A model generated the notes under the pieces. That model did not search any database. It was not told the origin of the DNA and saw nothing but the letters and a program-made list of their open reading frames with translations. Both the position numbers and the translations under genes were made by a program. From Flammulina velutipes (lineage: Eukaryota; Basidiomycota; Agaricomycetes; Agaricales; Physalacriaceae), in contig CM022372.1 in NCBI GenBank assembly GCA_011800155.1, positions 1,116,001 to 1,180,000 of the forward strand: a stretch of 64,000 nucleotides of DNA. Direction: 5' to 3'. Shown here in pieces: positions 8,662 to 21,464 of this stretch. Within the stretch, counting starts at the first letter, position 1. Each line of letters starts with the position of its first letter.

Positions 8662-10611
8662 ATGTCCAACAGTACCGTCCTCGGTGTCGTCCTACTTACC
8701 CGCCATGGAGATCGTAAAGGTCAACCTACCGTTATCAGATTCCCAGATTGCTGACGCATCAGGTTAGGTTTCTATCAGAGCCCCACTGCGTACGCTGCCA
8801 CGGATACCGCTATCACGCCTCTTGGGAACGTATGTCCGTCCTATCTTTTCCTACTCCCGAGTCTGAAATGGTGTAGCAACAAGAGTACCAGCTTGGGCAG
8901 CTCCTACGGGAGCTCTACCTTTCTCCATCATCGGATTCGTATATCCAGGGCATAAACGCGTCCATTGTCAACTTGGAGCAGATAAAAGGTCAGATACACT
9001 CATGCTATCTCTCTGGCCAACCCATACTTACACCGCTCGTATAGTCCGTGCAGATGCAGGCGGCGAGGGAGGCGTTATCGCCAACTCAGCTGTGAGTCTG
9101 TTACAGGGCCTCTTCCCGGCCAATTCAAACTATTCGACTACGTTATCGAACGGAACGACCATTGAAGGCCCTTTGAATGGGTACCAGGTATGTTGCATCC
9201 GTCAAGATTGGAGGTAATTTAATTGACTTTGTATCGGGTCACAGTACATACCAGGTTGGCAACTCAGTGTCTCCCATAAAAACTCTAACAATATCATATC
9301 CGCAGTGGAGTCCGTTGAGCCCGACAATGATGTTTCTTTGGAAGGATGGACTATGTGTGGCGTAAGTGATAACAACCCCAGATGGGGCCCGACGAATCGA
9401 TGCTTACGTTGATTTCAAGAAATTCGCAGATCACACAAACCAATTCTACAACTCTACGGAATTTAAACAGAAGGCAGAGGAAAATGCTGGATTCCTTCAA
9501 GCGTTGGCCCCATATCTTGACGGGCGACCAGTCAGTTTGGAGAACATGGTATAAATGCTAATTTTTAATGATGGCACTCGCTGACTTATGTCCAGTGGAA
9601 CGTGGGTCAAATCCTACTGGAAGACGGAGCCGAACTAACGATACTCCAAAGATTTACGATTATATGAACGTCGAGAACATCCACGACTCCTCCTTTGCTG
9701 AGTCTATTCCGGATACTTTCGTGGAACAAGCCCGTGCACTCGCCAATTGGCATGAGTATGGAGTGTTCAGTGACTCCAAGTTGGACGGCATCGGAAATAG
9801 TGCGTCTTATTTCTGATATCTACTCTTTGAGATAGTGCTTACCATTGACAGTCCCTGCGCGAACGATCCTACCCGACCTCTTTGATTCTTTCACGAGCTT
9901 CACGACGGAAGGCGAGGACCTCAAGCTTGTGTATTTGGGAATGTCGTATAAGCCTTTCGTCTCCCTCTTCAACATGACCAGCGCCGCGGAAATAAACCCC
10001 GAACTAGAGGGCATCGGTAAGCGATCTCTCGGTCATTGCTGAAGAACGAATAATAACATACCACATGCTCAGTTAACTATGCCGCCGCTGTAACACTCGA
10101 AGTTCGAGAGGCCTCCAACGGAGGTGAACCAGTCCTCCGATTCAATTTCAAAAACGGGACAGCCGACGAGACGTTCACCACATACAACATCCTCAACCAG
10201 GAGGGGGACGTCCCCGTATCGGAGTTCGTGAATTATTTGCAGGTGAGGTGTTGTTTCTTTTTTGGTCTTGGGAATTTGCTGATATCGAGGATCCATTCTA
10301 GCCGGCAGCCATCAGTACCACTGCAGAGTGGTGCACGGTGTGTTCGAACACTGAAGACCGCGGCTGTGGTGCTCTTACCCTCGCTGCGTCTTCAGCAAAG
10401 GTCCACCAACCTATCAGTCCTATTGGTGCGGGTTTCCTTGGCGCAGGTGTGACGCTTGCCGTAGCCATCATCATGTTCGGGCTCCTGTTCTTCTTGGGCG
10501 TGCTGACGGTCGGAAAGGGTAAATCCAGAGCAAAGAAATCCAATGTGAGTATTGAGTTTGTGATCTATCACCATGAGGACTGACGATCGTTAGGTCGAGA
10601 CAAAAGCCTGA
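8662..10611 (+). CDS. Histidine-phosphatase-family protein with C-terminal membrane anchor
   Basis: I read thirteen exons: 8662-8719, 8768-8829, 8877-8988, 9045-9187, 9245-9254, 9306-9361, 9420-9548, 9596-9601, 9652-9799, 9852-10016, 10073-10242, 10302-10544 and 10594-10611. They sum to 439 residues with all phases consistent. The phospho-acceptor motif RHGDR is at residues 14-18, and LGNQQEYQLG and NMWNIYDYMNVENIHD are family motifs. Near the C-terminus a hydrophobic helix (about residues 395-425) is followed by a basic tail (GKGKSRAKKS), giving a type-I-like anchor. There is no cleavable signal peptide. The HD pair that usually supplies the proton donor is replaced around KLVYLGMSYKPF, so activity may be altered. 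Two exons are only 10 and 6 nt. The substrate is unknown. Confidence 0.82.
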
Positions 10612-10792
10612 TGGTGTAGGAGACGATTATTGATGAAAGGAAGAGACTCAATCACGAAAGTTAGCCTAAAATCGAAAGCCAGATTAATCAACGGTGACAT
10701 TGATGTTAGGAATGTTCGACACGAAAGTGTATGTTATAGGTGTATCGAATACGAGGCAAATGGTATCGTTCTATAGCGGTGTAGTTTGCCGG

Positions 10793-11886
10793 TCAATTAT
10801 CAGAGTTGTAACGGTCGGAATTGCTCTCGTGAAATTCGTCTGTAAAAAGCAAGACTCTTTTGGAACGAAATGGAAGAGAGGACTGGAAGAGACGGACCAC
10901 TGCTGTTAGAATCGGACTCAAAGTCTGAACTTTCCTCTTCATCCGGATAGTCGTTCGCGAAATATTCTTCCGCTGAGCACAGATGGTCAACTAGAATTGA
11001 CTCAAAAAAAGAAAGATTACCATTAGAATCCTCATCGGCTTCATCTTCCACTTCGGAATCGGAATCAGATGAATCGGGGTCGTTGAGCGATGGTGGTAGA
11101 CCAGTACTACGCAAATCTGAGTAGGCGACTATGGGCGCATGGTGCTAGCTTACAGTGTCCCAACAGTGGCGGCCGAGTTCCAGTCACTTGAGGTCGGATG
11201 TGATAGATGGTAAAGGTCCCAGACGTAGTCAGTATCCGGCTCTTGTTGTGAGAGAGTTGGCTCATGAACTGAGACAAGTTAGTAAAACGATACAGCATGC
11301 GTGAGAGGGAACTTTACGGTTGAGATATGCTTGCAACATAGGCATGATCTTTTCCATCTCCGAATCCATTTCAGACGGTCCTTCTGGGACGGCATCTAGC
11401 ATGGTATATTTTGTCGTTTGTTCTGGGACTGAGGCAGGAGCTGTTTTTGGTCTTTGCCACAGATCACATGAATGTGATTGTGCGTTAAGAAAGAAGACTT
11501 ACTGTGGCAAGGCTTCCTGCTCTGAATGCTTTTCTTGTTCTATAACTGTATATCTTCGTAGGTTGGATGGTCTCCGTGTTTTAACGGGGGGCTTGGTTAT
11601 TTCGCTCGTCAAGGGTACGGAGGACAGACGAGATACTTCGGCCTGGTATAATATGAGCTTCCATGGTATATACGAAGGGATACTTTCGCACTTGTATCTG
11701 GGCCTTGACCTCTTCATCTGCCCATGCAGCGTCTTCTACCGTCTGAGCGAACTGAAACACTCGCGACTTCTTCCTACGTGCGGCGCTCTCAATGACCAGA
11801 CCATCCAGAGGTTCTTCATTGCGCTTTCGTTTTATTCGGAGGATCGTGTACGGTTGTTGTTGCGAGGTTTCGACGATTGTGGTCAT
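10793..11886 (-). CDS. IWR1: Transcription factor Iwr1-like (RNA polymerase II nuclear import)
   Basis: Seven exons on the minus strand: 11886-11692, 11642-11503, 11451-11318, 11268-11188, 11116-11021, 10972-10898 and 10839-10793; the phases agree and give 255 residues. The N-terminus carries the family core YTILRIKRKRNEEPL, then RRKKSRVFQFAQTVE. The middle has a Tyr-Val-Trp-Asp block (DYVWDLYHL). The C-terminus has the acidic signature DEDSNAEEYFANDYPDEEE and ends DEFHESNSDRYNSDN. IWR1/SLC7A6OS binds assembled RNA polymerase II in the cytoplasm and brings it to the nucleus through a bipartite import signal, shuttling back by an export signal. The gene diverges from the unknown gene at 11947, with 60 bp between the two starts. 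Confidence 0.85.
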
Positions 11887-11946
11887 GGTGTGAGGCAAAG
11901 GTTCGCACGTGCTGTAGATCATTGCTTTCTCCTTCATTGCTCGACG

Positions 11947-12800
11947 ATGGCGCATAATATTCCTCGATTTTCCAACCCGCATCTCCTGCCAGAATCTTCA
12001 CAGTCGGTTTCAAGGAAAAGACTACGCACAGACAGCGAGGATGAACATGAAGATGCAGAGCCTTTCGAAGACGATCTATTGCAGAACCTGCACCAGCATT
12101 TGAGCAACATCGAGTGGGATACATCAGCTCCAGTCAGACATTGCGAGGAAAAAGCTGCCCCAGAAAGTTCAGAACTTGGTGCGTTTGCTTGTAAAATCCC
12201 TTCCGAGCGAGTGCTGACATGCGTAGTCTTCAGGTTATGGTCAACCTCCGCCGCTCCACAATCTATAAAGCTCTCTAATCAAGTTGTTCTGACTAAATCA
12301 ATACCGTAAGCCATTTCCTTAGGTTTATTTTTCCCATCTAATCTTCAGCAGACGGCCTAAACCGCCCGCGGAAGACACGAAAGATGAAAGAAAGATACGG
12401 CGTCGACGTGCAAAGGAGGTCGCCATAGATGCAGAAATGATACTCAAGCAATCCAGCTATCACTCAGTGCGTGCAAGGGAATATTTCGATTTTTACAGGC
12501 TCTGATTTCGCGCAGCAAAGTCGCCGACCACCCACGAGTGTGTCCTCAAGTACGCTCGCTTCCCTTCCAACGTGTATGGTGATCTCCCGCGTCCAGCCTC
12601 TACGAAATACTCGACCTCCGGTACCAGTCTCGGAACTGCAATATCATCCCTATGCACGAACCGGAACGTGCATGCCTTTAACGCGCAAGATCGGCGCCAC
12701 ACTTGTTGTCGATCTCGATTTACCGTCTCCGAAATGGAGAAATAAACGAACGCGCCACAAACGCAAGAAGAATGGAGACCCGGTCATAGCTCGCGCCTGA
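11947..12800 (+). CDS. Conserved basidiomycete protein of unknown function
   Basis: Four exons: 11947-12178, 12227-12305, 12349-12466 and 12516-12800, consistent in phase, 237 residues. It begins MAHNIPRFSNPHLLPES, followed by a basic stretch RKRLRTDSEDEHED and an acidic stretch. The short block ELVFRLWST, a helical basic stretch ERKIRRRRAKEVAID, the block RNTRPPVPVSELQYHPYAR and a Lys/Arg-rich end (RNKRTRHKRKKNG) follow. Two basic clusters suggest nuclear localisation, but this is inference. I do not know a function. The acceptor of the second intron could be 12348 or 12351 (CAGCAG), changing one residue. Confidence 0.6.
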
Positions 12801-12884
12801 AGTATGGCGCCAAGCACAGTAAAATCTATAATGAAAGCACCCTAATTTCTAAACCATGCTCGAGCGGCGCCCTTACATGTTGGA

Positions 12885-12922
12885 CGGTTGCCGTGGCCCG
12901 CAACCGGCATGTTCCTTATAAA
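12885..12922 (+). promoter_or_regulatory. Inverted repeat and TATA box upstream of the amylase gene
   Basis: The arms CGGTTGC (12885-12891) and GCAACCG (12900-12906) form a perfect 7-bp inverted repeat with an 8-nt spacer. A TATAAA box follows at 12917-12922, about 50 bp before the amylase ATG. CGG/CCG half-sites in inverted order are the form bound by dimeric Zn2Cys6 regulators; which one binds here cannot be seen. Confidence 0.45.
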
Positions 12923-12972
12923 GACATATGCGCATGTTATTCTTTACTTTCTTCATCCATCATCCATTCACG

Positions 12973-14781
12973 ATGGTCCATTCGTTGACCGCCTTACTTT
13001 CCTTAACGTCTGTTCTCGTTCCCGCCGCCTTTGCTGCATCGGCGGATGACTGGAAGTCTCGCTCAATTTACCAAGTACGGCGTTTAATCTTGGCCGCTCC
13101 GGAACGTTCACTGACGGCGCCCAGCTTGTTACGGACAGGTTTGCCACCAGCGATGGCTCGTCCGCAACATGCAATTCAGAAGACCGAAAATATTGCGGCG
13201 GAACGTACCAGGGCGTGATCAACCACCTCGACTACATCCAGAACATGGGTTTCGACGCCATCTGGATATCGCCTATTGTCAAGAACATTGAAGGAGATAC
13301 TGCCAAGGGCGAGGCATACCATGGGTGCGTTTCGTAGCCGCCCAACGAGTAGAACAAAAATTAAAAACTCCTAGGTACTGGACAGAGGACATTAATTCTC
13401 TTAACGACCACTTTGGCTCTGCCGACGACTTGAAGAGCCTCGTCACTGCTCTGCACGACCGCAAGATGTATTTAATGCTCGACGTCGTAGTGAATCAGTG
13501 AGCCGCATGCCTCCTAATGTGCGCTGGACCCTGCTGATCATTTTGCCATTTCCAGCTTCGTTGCCAACCCATCCTCAGATTCGACGTCCCTCCCTCAGTC
13601 ATTTGACTACTCCGCCCTCAAACCCTTCTCAGACGCGTCGGACTACCATTCGGAGTGCTTCATCTCGAATTACGACAACCAAACCGAAGTTGAAGGTTGT
13701 TGGCTCGGCGACACCGAGCTGCCTCTGCTCGACGTGAACACCGAGAACACAGAAATTGTCTCAGCCTTTAACGACTGGGTCGCTAAAGTTGTATCCGATT
13801 ATGACATTGACGCGATTAGGATTGACACGGTCAAACATGTCCGCAAGGACTTCTGGCCCGACTTTGTCAAAGCTTCAGGCGTCTTCTCCATTGGCGAGGT
13901 CCTCCAGGGTGATCCACAATACGTCAAAGATTACACAGAGGTCATGGACAACGTTCTCGACTACCCATCCTGGTACCCCCTCATCCGCGCCTTCACGAAC
14001 ACGTCTGGCTCCTTGTCCGAGCTCGCTTCGACGTACACGACGACACAAAGTGCGTTCAAGAACGGATTGTTCACTGCGGGCTCGTTCCTGGAAAATCACG
14101 ATCAGGCGAGATTCCAGAGCCATACGACAGATTCCGGGCTAGTGGCGAATGCGGTGGCGTGGCCCTTTGTCAACGATGGGATCCCGATTTTGTACTACGG
14201 ACAAGAGCAGGGATATCAGGGAGGCGAGGATCCTGAAAATCGCGAGGCGTAAGTGGTATCTCTTTTCAATCGTTTGTCATGGACTAACCTCAGAACGTAG
14301 ACTTTGGTTCAGCGGTTACGAACAGGACAAGCCTCTTTATATGCAAGTCAAGGCACTGAATGCAGCTCGCAAACTGGCCATCAGCAAGAACAGCGACTTT
14401 ACCAGTACGGCGTCCAAATTCATCGACCAGCCTTCGGACAATGTCCTTGCCTTATCTAAACCCCCTCTCCTGACGCTTTTGACGAATGCTGGCTCGTCGG
14501 GCTCTGCAGAGTGGACTATCCCAAGCTCCGCGGGCTTGTTTACGGGTGGCGAGACGGTGGTGGATCTAATGACGTGCAAGACGTTCACTGTGGATTCCAG
14601 TGGCGAGTTGAAGGCGAGCGCGAACAATGGGCAACCACGGGTCATTATCCCAACCTCGCAGCTGGACGGTTCGGGATGCCAGACTCCTGATTCTGCCTCT
14701 GTAGATGGCGCATTTGGCGTTCGGACATCCGTTGGCGTGATGATGAGCGCCGTTGTCGGCTTGACATTCTTGGTGTTGTAG
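12973..14781 (+). CDS. Secreted alpha-amylase, GH13, probably GPI-anchored
   Basis: Five exons: 12973-13074, 13125-13324, 13375-13497, 13556-14248 and 14301-14781, giving 532 residues. A signal peptide (about residues 1-21, ending AAFAA) starts the protein. GH13 regions follow in order: DVVVNH (region I), AIRIDTVKH with nucleophile Asp about residue 232 (region II), GEVLQGD with acid/base Glu about 256 (region III) and [10 protein letters not shown] with Asp about 324 (region IV). The order and spacing are those of Taka-amylase. It hydrolyses internal alpha-1,4 bonds of starch. The last 18 residues are hydrophobic ([17 protein letters not shown]) after a small-residue stretch, the pattern of a GPI-attachment signal. 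The start at 12973 is preferred over an ATG at 12928, which lies only a few bases after the TATA box. Confidence 0.93.
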
Positions 14782-15136
14782 ATGTGGTGTAGACATGGAC
14801 TTGACGTGGACCACTAGCTTTCGTACATTTAGGACTCCTCAAGGACAGGTTTACCTTTATTACATTCGTTGACATTTTACTATAGAGCAGAACGGATACT
14901 TAATGATATTTTCGTAACTATAGAGTGTAATTGTTGCGATGTATGTCGAGCTGTGCAGATGGCTTCCAGCCGGTTGAAGTTGATCAATTAGTGTGGCATA
15001 ATATCTAACAAGAGAAATGCAAGACACGCAATCAATGTGTATGTAAAGACCAGGAATCAGGATACGCACGAAGCGTCTAGTCGTTGTCATTATTATTGAG
15101 CTGTTATACCCTAATTCTAAGATACGCATCGGGTAT
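14782..15136. other. Intergenic region between convergent genes
   Basis: These 355 bp hold the 3' ends of the amylase gene (+) and the hydrolase gene (-). No coding or repeat structure was seen. Confidence 0.5.
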
Positions 15137-16455
15137 CTACTGTACTTTGGAGTGTACAGAATACATCCAGTCCACCACCACAGGAGTGATTGGACTAAAC
15201 TCGACTGGGTTGGGTCCCCAGAAGAACGAGTAGTATGGGTCATTATGGTTGCCACCCGGCTGGTAAACATAGGTGATCCGTTCCTCCTGACCAGCCTCGA
15301 CGGCCCATTCCTTCTTATCCTTGAAATGCCTCTCATAGAGAGTGATGATCGAATCGCGCAGAGGCTCAAACTCGCCCACTGATATCAGGATCTTATTGAC
15401 CAGCTTATCGGTGCCGTCGAACCATCCCTCTGGTGCGTGCGCGGCTTCCATGTACGGGATCTGGTCCTTGGGGACTGCGCGGAGGATGGGTGCACCCCAG
15501 GTGCGGAGGGTGTCAGCGCTGGTGATGTCGGTATGGTTGTTCTCTTCGAAGCTATTCGGAACGTCGGTGCCGGCGACGCTGATCCATGGGCTGAGGAGGT
15601 ATCCGCCGCCGAACTTGCGACCTGGAGGAAGGGCGAAGTGTTCGACACCGGGAATGGGGTGGAGCATGTGAGAGAAGAGCATGAGGATGAGGTTGGATCC
15701 GGCAGATTCACCGACCATTGTGATGCCTTCTGGGGGAACACCCTGGGCGATGAGGTGGTTAAGCATAACGATGAGTTGGCGCAGGGGAAGCGGATAGTCT
15801 CCTTCGGGATGGAGGGCTGAGAAAAGGGGAAGACAGCGAATATCAGCATGGGGTCGAGATGCGAGGAAAACAAGATTACCATAAGAAAGGGCAGCTAATC
15901 CAGTATCGACGTTCTTTTCCTTGAGTTGCTTCTGCATCCACGTCCAGAATGGATATCCCTCTGCCGGTGCATGAACGAGGAATGCACCACCTGTTGGTCG
16001 AAAAATATAGTTGAGTATGCTGATAACAAGGGAGGCTATACTCAATATTTACCGTGTAAAAAGATATTGACGCGTTTGTGGTTTCGTTGTCCAATCCACA
16101 TCAATTTAGCGCCAAGGTCGAGTTCGTCGATGACCATAGGAAGTCCAAGCTGTTTAGTGTAACCGACATAGACATCATACGAGTTGCCAAAAATGTACTG
16201 CAGCTGGGCGATGTTGAGGTGTGTAAGGTAGTGCACGGCATAGTGTGAGATGACACGACGCCAGGTCTTTTGCTGCGTAGCGCGGTCCCAAGGAGAGACC
16301 AACAAGCGGAAGAGAAGCCGCGGTGCTAGTGGATAGTCAATTAGTTGCCAGCTAATGGATTATAGGAAATAGGACGAACGCAAAGTAGCAAATGTGGCGT
16401 AAATGCCAGCTATTTCGAGGGCACTGATCTCGACTTTGCGTGTATGCTTGACCAT
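15137..16455 (-). CDS. Alpha/beta-hydrolase (esterase/lipase-like, HSL type)
   Basis: Four exons on the minus strand: 16455-16380, 16325-16053, 15990-15880 and 15816-15137; phases agree and give 379 residues. The oxyanion motif is split by an intron (NIFLHGG|AFLVHA). The nucleophile elbow is GESAGS, the acid is likely Asp in GEFEPLRD, and the base is the His of GGNHNDPY. This is the alpha/beta-hydrolase-3 family (steryl acetyl hydrolase or carboxylesterase-like). The substrate cannot be told. The first donor (GTTCGT) is weak. No signal peptide is obvious; the N-terminus is MVKHTRKVEISALEIAG. Confidence 0.83.
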
Positions 16456-17285
16456 GGTGGGCAATGCGACAATTGGGTGTTAGAGATGCGTTTTTATGCA
16501 GAGCACGACGCATCCCATGGAGAGATCCTCTGGCGGCGGATGGAAAACACGGCATAGTACATGAAGGACGACCGCAGAAGAATACGGGTATTATGGCAAA
16601 GATTGAGAGCTATTTTCGGATTCTAGCGAACCCAAGGCTTCAGGCAGCTTTGGAATTTCCAAAATGACATGGTGGTAGTTCATGGTTGAAATTGTGAATA
16701 AACAAACACCCACATGTTTATTTCTTACGTTCATCTTTGGTCGCCTTTCCTCGTCTTGCTGTTCAGAACGTTCAGATCCCAATTGCCTATGGCTGCTTGG
16801 GGTATTATCAATCTCTTTACACGGGTAATTCAAATGGACTGCGTCGAACGCCAATCACCTTTGCCGTTGTGCAAATTCGGCGATTGTCGCTGTCCTGACT
16901 GATCGAACGATCCATGCCACGACGCTGTTCTACTTGGTGCTTCTCCTGCACGACAGAGACGCTTCATGCCTATAGTGTCACTCTTCGTGCAATCCGCCAC
17001 TTGCTACCGACATACACAGTGATCAGAACCTCTTCGTATTCCCAGCCCAGCAGTCGAGAGATCATTTTCGAATGTATCCTGGTCCTTCTCAAGGTTAATG
17101 TTGCCACTGATATCGAGGACCGGCATAACCGCAGATCATAGTTTTATCTAGTCACTACCCGGTAGGTTGCGACTGACATTACATTACCCAGTTTCAGTTC
17201 GTCCACGGTGCTTACTCTATCTGCGCACTCCGGCCGTATATAAACTTCTAGGTCTTAGTCGTCAACCTTGAGCTCTCAAGGAATA
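16456..17285. other. Intergenic region with divergent promoters
   Basis: This is an 830-bp stretch between the divergent hydrolase and dehydrogenase genes. TATATAAA at 17237-17244 is a likely TATA box for the dehydrogenase. No gene-like structure was found in the remainder. Confidence 0.5.
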
Positions 17286-18318
17286 ATGTCATTCGATCTT
17301 TATCTCAGTGGTGTCGCCTTGGTCGTTGGTGCTGGTGATTTTCTACTCGCTCTATAACTCTAATTTTCTTTCTCATGAATTATGCTAGGCCAAGGAATGG
17401 GGAAAGCCACAGCGCTATCTTACGCCGAGGCTGGTGTCCGTGCACTCGTGTGTGCAGATATCAACGATGTTTCTGCGACCCAAACTGCTGAGGAAGCCAA
17501 AGCTATCGCCTCTAACGATCAGTTCGATGTTTTGGTCGTCAAGACTGATATGACGAACGAAGGCAGTGTCAAGGAATTAATCAAGAAGAGCGTAGAGAAA
17601 TTCGGAAGAATAGACTACTGTGCCAACGTCGCCGGAGTGGGTATTGACCTCCCATTCATCCACCGTTATTAACTTTGCATAGTCGTTTGGTCGGGAACGC
17701 AAAAACTTTGCTGACACCCCCGTCGAGGAATGGCTTCAGATTCAGGCTATCAACATCAATGGTGTCTTCTTCCTTGTCAAAGAGCAGATCAAGGCCATGG
17801 AAAAACAAGAAAGACTGGTGACTCCACTCACATCGCCTAGTCGCCCTGCTGAACGGGGGAGTATCATCGTTTTGAGCAGTGCTGCCGCTGTCATTGCTGT
17901 GCCGCAAGGTGCTGCGTATACACACACTAAATTTGCCACAAACGGATTGACCAAGGCTGCCGGTGCGTGTCTCGTATTTTGTTCATCTCCCGCTAAATCT
18001 TCATTTCCGACGTAGCCCAAGACCATGCTGAAAATGGGATCCGCGTCAATGGTGTCCTCCCCGGTTACACGATGACTCCTGGTCTTGCCGCATTCCCTGG
18101 AGCTTCTCCGCAAGGTATCTTTTTGCCTTACATATGCTCATCGTGCTCATATTGATATCTTAGGCGCACAAAAGATCTTGGACGGCAACGCACTTCACCG
18201 TTTCGCTGAGCCAAGGGAAATTGCGGATATGATTGTATTATTGAGTAGCCCAAGAAACAGCTACATGATTGGTGCTAGTGTATTGATAGACGGGGGCCAA
18301 ACAATTACTGCAGAGTAG
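17286..18318 (+). CDS. Short-chain dehydrogenase/reductase
   Basis: Five exons: 17286-17334, 17389-17636, 17683-17962, 18016-18114 and 18164-18318, giving 276 residues. The cofactor loop GAGQGMGKATA (TGxxxGxG type) spans the first intron. Asp-Ile after CADI suggests NAD preference. CANVAG corresponds to NNAG. The catalytic Ser lies in VLSSAAA and the YxxxK pair in YTHTK. NGVLPGYTMTP and a C-terminal SVLIDGGQTI are typical of classical SDRs of the 3-oxoacyl-reductase-like kind. The second intron uses a GTGGGT donor inside GGAGTGGGT; the alternative donor four bases later breaks the frame. The substrate is unknown. Confidence 0.9.
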
Positions 18319-18429
18319 AAGATTATATTTCCTTACGCCACAGCATCATATTGATATCGGGCATTTCGGGCCGATTAGAAATTCGAGTCAAGACGCGACT
18401 CGAGTTGGTTTCACTCTCCAACCATCACC

Positions 18430-19686
<1,257 letters not shown>

Positions 19687-20094
19687 GTTACTGAGAATAG
19701 CTGTTGTATCTGACGGATAGACAAAATTGAAGCTTTGGTATGAATGTACTTGTCGCAGAGGCTTGTCTTCTTGTGTGTCTGGGCACGCTACAATCATTCA
19801 ATACTCTTTCCGCGACTACATCGATCTGCTAATTTGACTCCAAAGCCAGGGCGTTTCGCGATCTGTATTCGGACGATTCTATAACACGCCACAACTTCTG
19901 GGGTCCCAGGATGCCTTAGTGTTTACAGCACGCAGCCTCGTGGGGTATCACATTTTCGGGATAATGCAAAACTAAGCACGGGCTGGTATGACCACTTGTA
20001 AGTAGATCATGACTGGCAAAATTCACACACCTCCCAACTAAGTATAAATTGTACGACTTGGACTCCTCCACGTTCTCAATCGCTCTCGCTCAAG
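19687..20094. other. Intergenic region
   Basis: These 408 bp carry a TATAAA at 20043-20048 for the BTB gene. Nothing else was recognised. Confidence 0.5.
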
Positions 20095-21218
20095 ATGTCT
20101 CCCACTAACGACTCTCAAGAACCCGTCCTCGAAAGCGCTCGCCGTGAGCCCAGCCTCCTTCATGTCAGCGATCAATAATTACCTTTTAGTGTCTTTAGTA
20201 ACCATGCTCCCGGCTCCACTCCAACTTGATGATATGTCGGTAAGTCTTCATCCCCTTGTCCAAATAATGTTGTTTTCTCATCGCGCTACTTCACAGTCTA
20301 TGCTTGATACTGCCCCCCATCAAGACACCACCCAACGAGATGTGAGTTCGATTTTTCCATTTTCTTGGGGGTCATCTATAACTCTACAGGCCGTAGCCAT
20401 CGCACCCAAAGGAGCTCCAGACTGCACCTTCAGGTCATACGATGGCGGGGTCGCATTCAACGTACACCGTGCCGTCATAATGGCGGCTTCCTCCAACGCA
20501 TTTGGCGCTCTCTTAATCCAAGAGCATGCCTACATCCAAATCCCAGAGAAGACGGCCGTCCTGTCAGTCCTCATCGACGCAATCTACAACGCACCTGCGG
20601 AAAACTACAAAGCTACCTTTGAGATTCTGGCGATGGCCGTTGATTGTATGCCGCATTATGGGCTCGAACCTGGACGCCTAATCTCACCAAGCACGTCTAT
20701 GTTCGTAGCACTAGGTGCACATGCGTCCATGCACCCTTTAGACCTTTACTCGTTGGCTGCTCATCACCGTCTGCATCCCCTTGCAGTGACAGCATCCGGT
20801 TATTTGTTGTCATTTGACCTTCAACAACTGTCGAACGAGGCGACGCTACGCATGGGGGCTAAGTATCTGAATAAGCTATTCTTACTCCGTTCGATGCGGT
20901 TGAAGCGCCTGAGGGAAATTATTGTCGTCCCTCCCCCAGGACATGGTGCTTCTAATACCTGCGAGCCAGATGTGGCGCAGCAGAATTGGAGGTATGCAGC
21001 TTTTTGCGTGATGAACGATGCACGCTCTGGTAGATCTTCCCTTACTGTGATTTACATGCCCTCATTGATTAATTCTAGATTTGACGCAGGAGATGCTGAT
21101 CGCAGAGATGACTCCCCTTCTATCCAGCATCTCGTGCTCTGTCTGTGAAGAGATGTACATGCAGCGCCTCTCCGAAGTCGCGGAGGAATGGGGATCAGTC
21201 AAGGTACGCCATTGCTGA
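20095..21218 (+). CDS. BTB/POZ domain protein
   Basis: Five exons: 20095-20143, 20190-20239, 20297-20341, 20390-21029 and 21079-21218, giving 307 residues. The BTB fold starts after KGAPDCTFRSYDGGVAFNVHRAVIMAASS (about residues 100-130) and continues through IQIPEKTAVLSVLIDAIYN. The remaining part is helical, with a C-terminal SSISCSVCEEMY and RLSEVAEEWGSVK block common to the large agaricomycete BTB families. These often act as adaptors for CUL3 ubiquitin ligases, but the partner here is unknown. The three first exons are short (49, 50 and 45 nt), and the model there rests on phase and splice consensus. The last intron donor (TCTG|GTAGAT) was chosen because it joins the conserved C-terminal frame. 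Confidence 0.72.
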
Positions 21219-21464
21219 GTCGTGTCAACCTATAGATATCTAGATACTTATCCCTTCCCAGGCGACCATTTGAATTCTATTGTTTCGCCTCTTCTTTTGA
21301 CGGCTATGATACTGCTTCGTTCATGATTTGACTTACATGCTCTCAACTTGAATTGCGCTCTCTATAAATAGTATCTACTCGAATAACCTTCATGTGCTAT
21401 CCAATAAGATGTTGATAGTATACAAAGGCCACCAATATAATTGAGGAGTAAAAATAATGGCAAA

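Noticed and set aside
11001..11020. A 30-nt intron reading in IWR1 ending at CAATTCTAG
   Set aside because: Too short for this genome and leaves extra residues; the 48-nt version ending CTCAG restores DSNAEEYFANDYPDE.
11320..12309. 329-codon plus-strand open frame
   Set aside because: It lies mostly antisense to the IWR1 exons, whose frame and motifs are convincing; only its end coincides with the first exons of the real gene at 11947.
12928..12972. Earlier amylase start (MRMLFF...)
   Set aside because: It lies only about 6 bp after the TATA box, whereas MVHSLTALL at 12973 gives a normal signal peptide.
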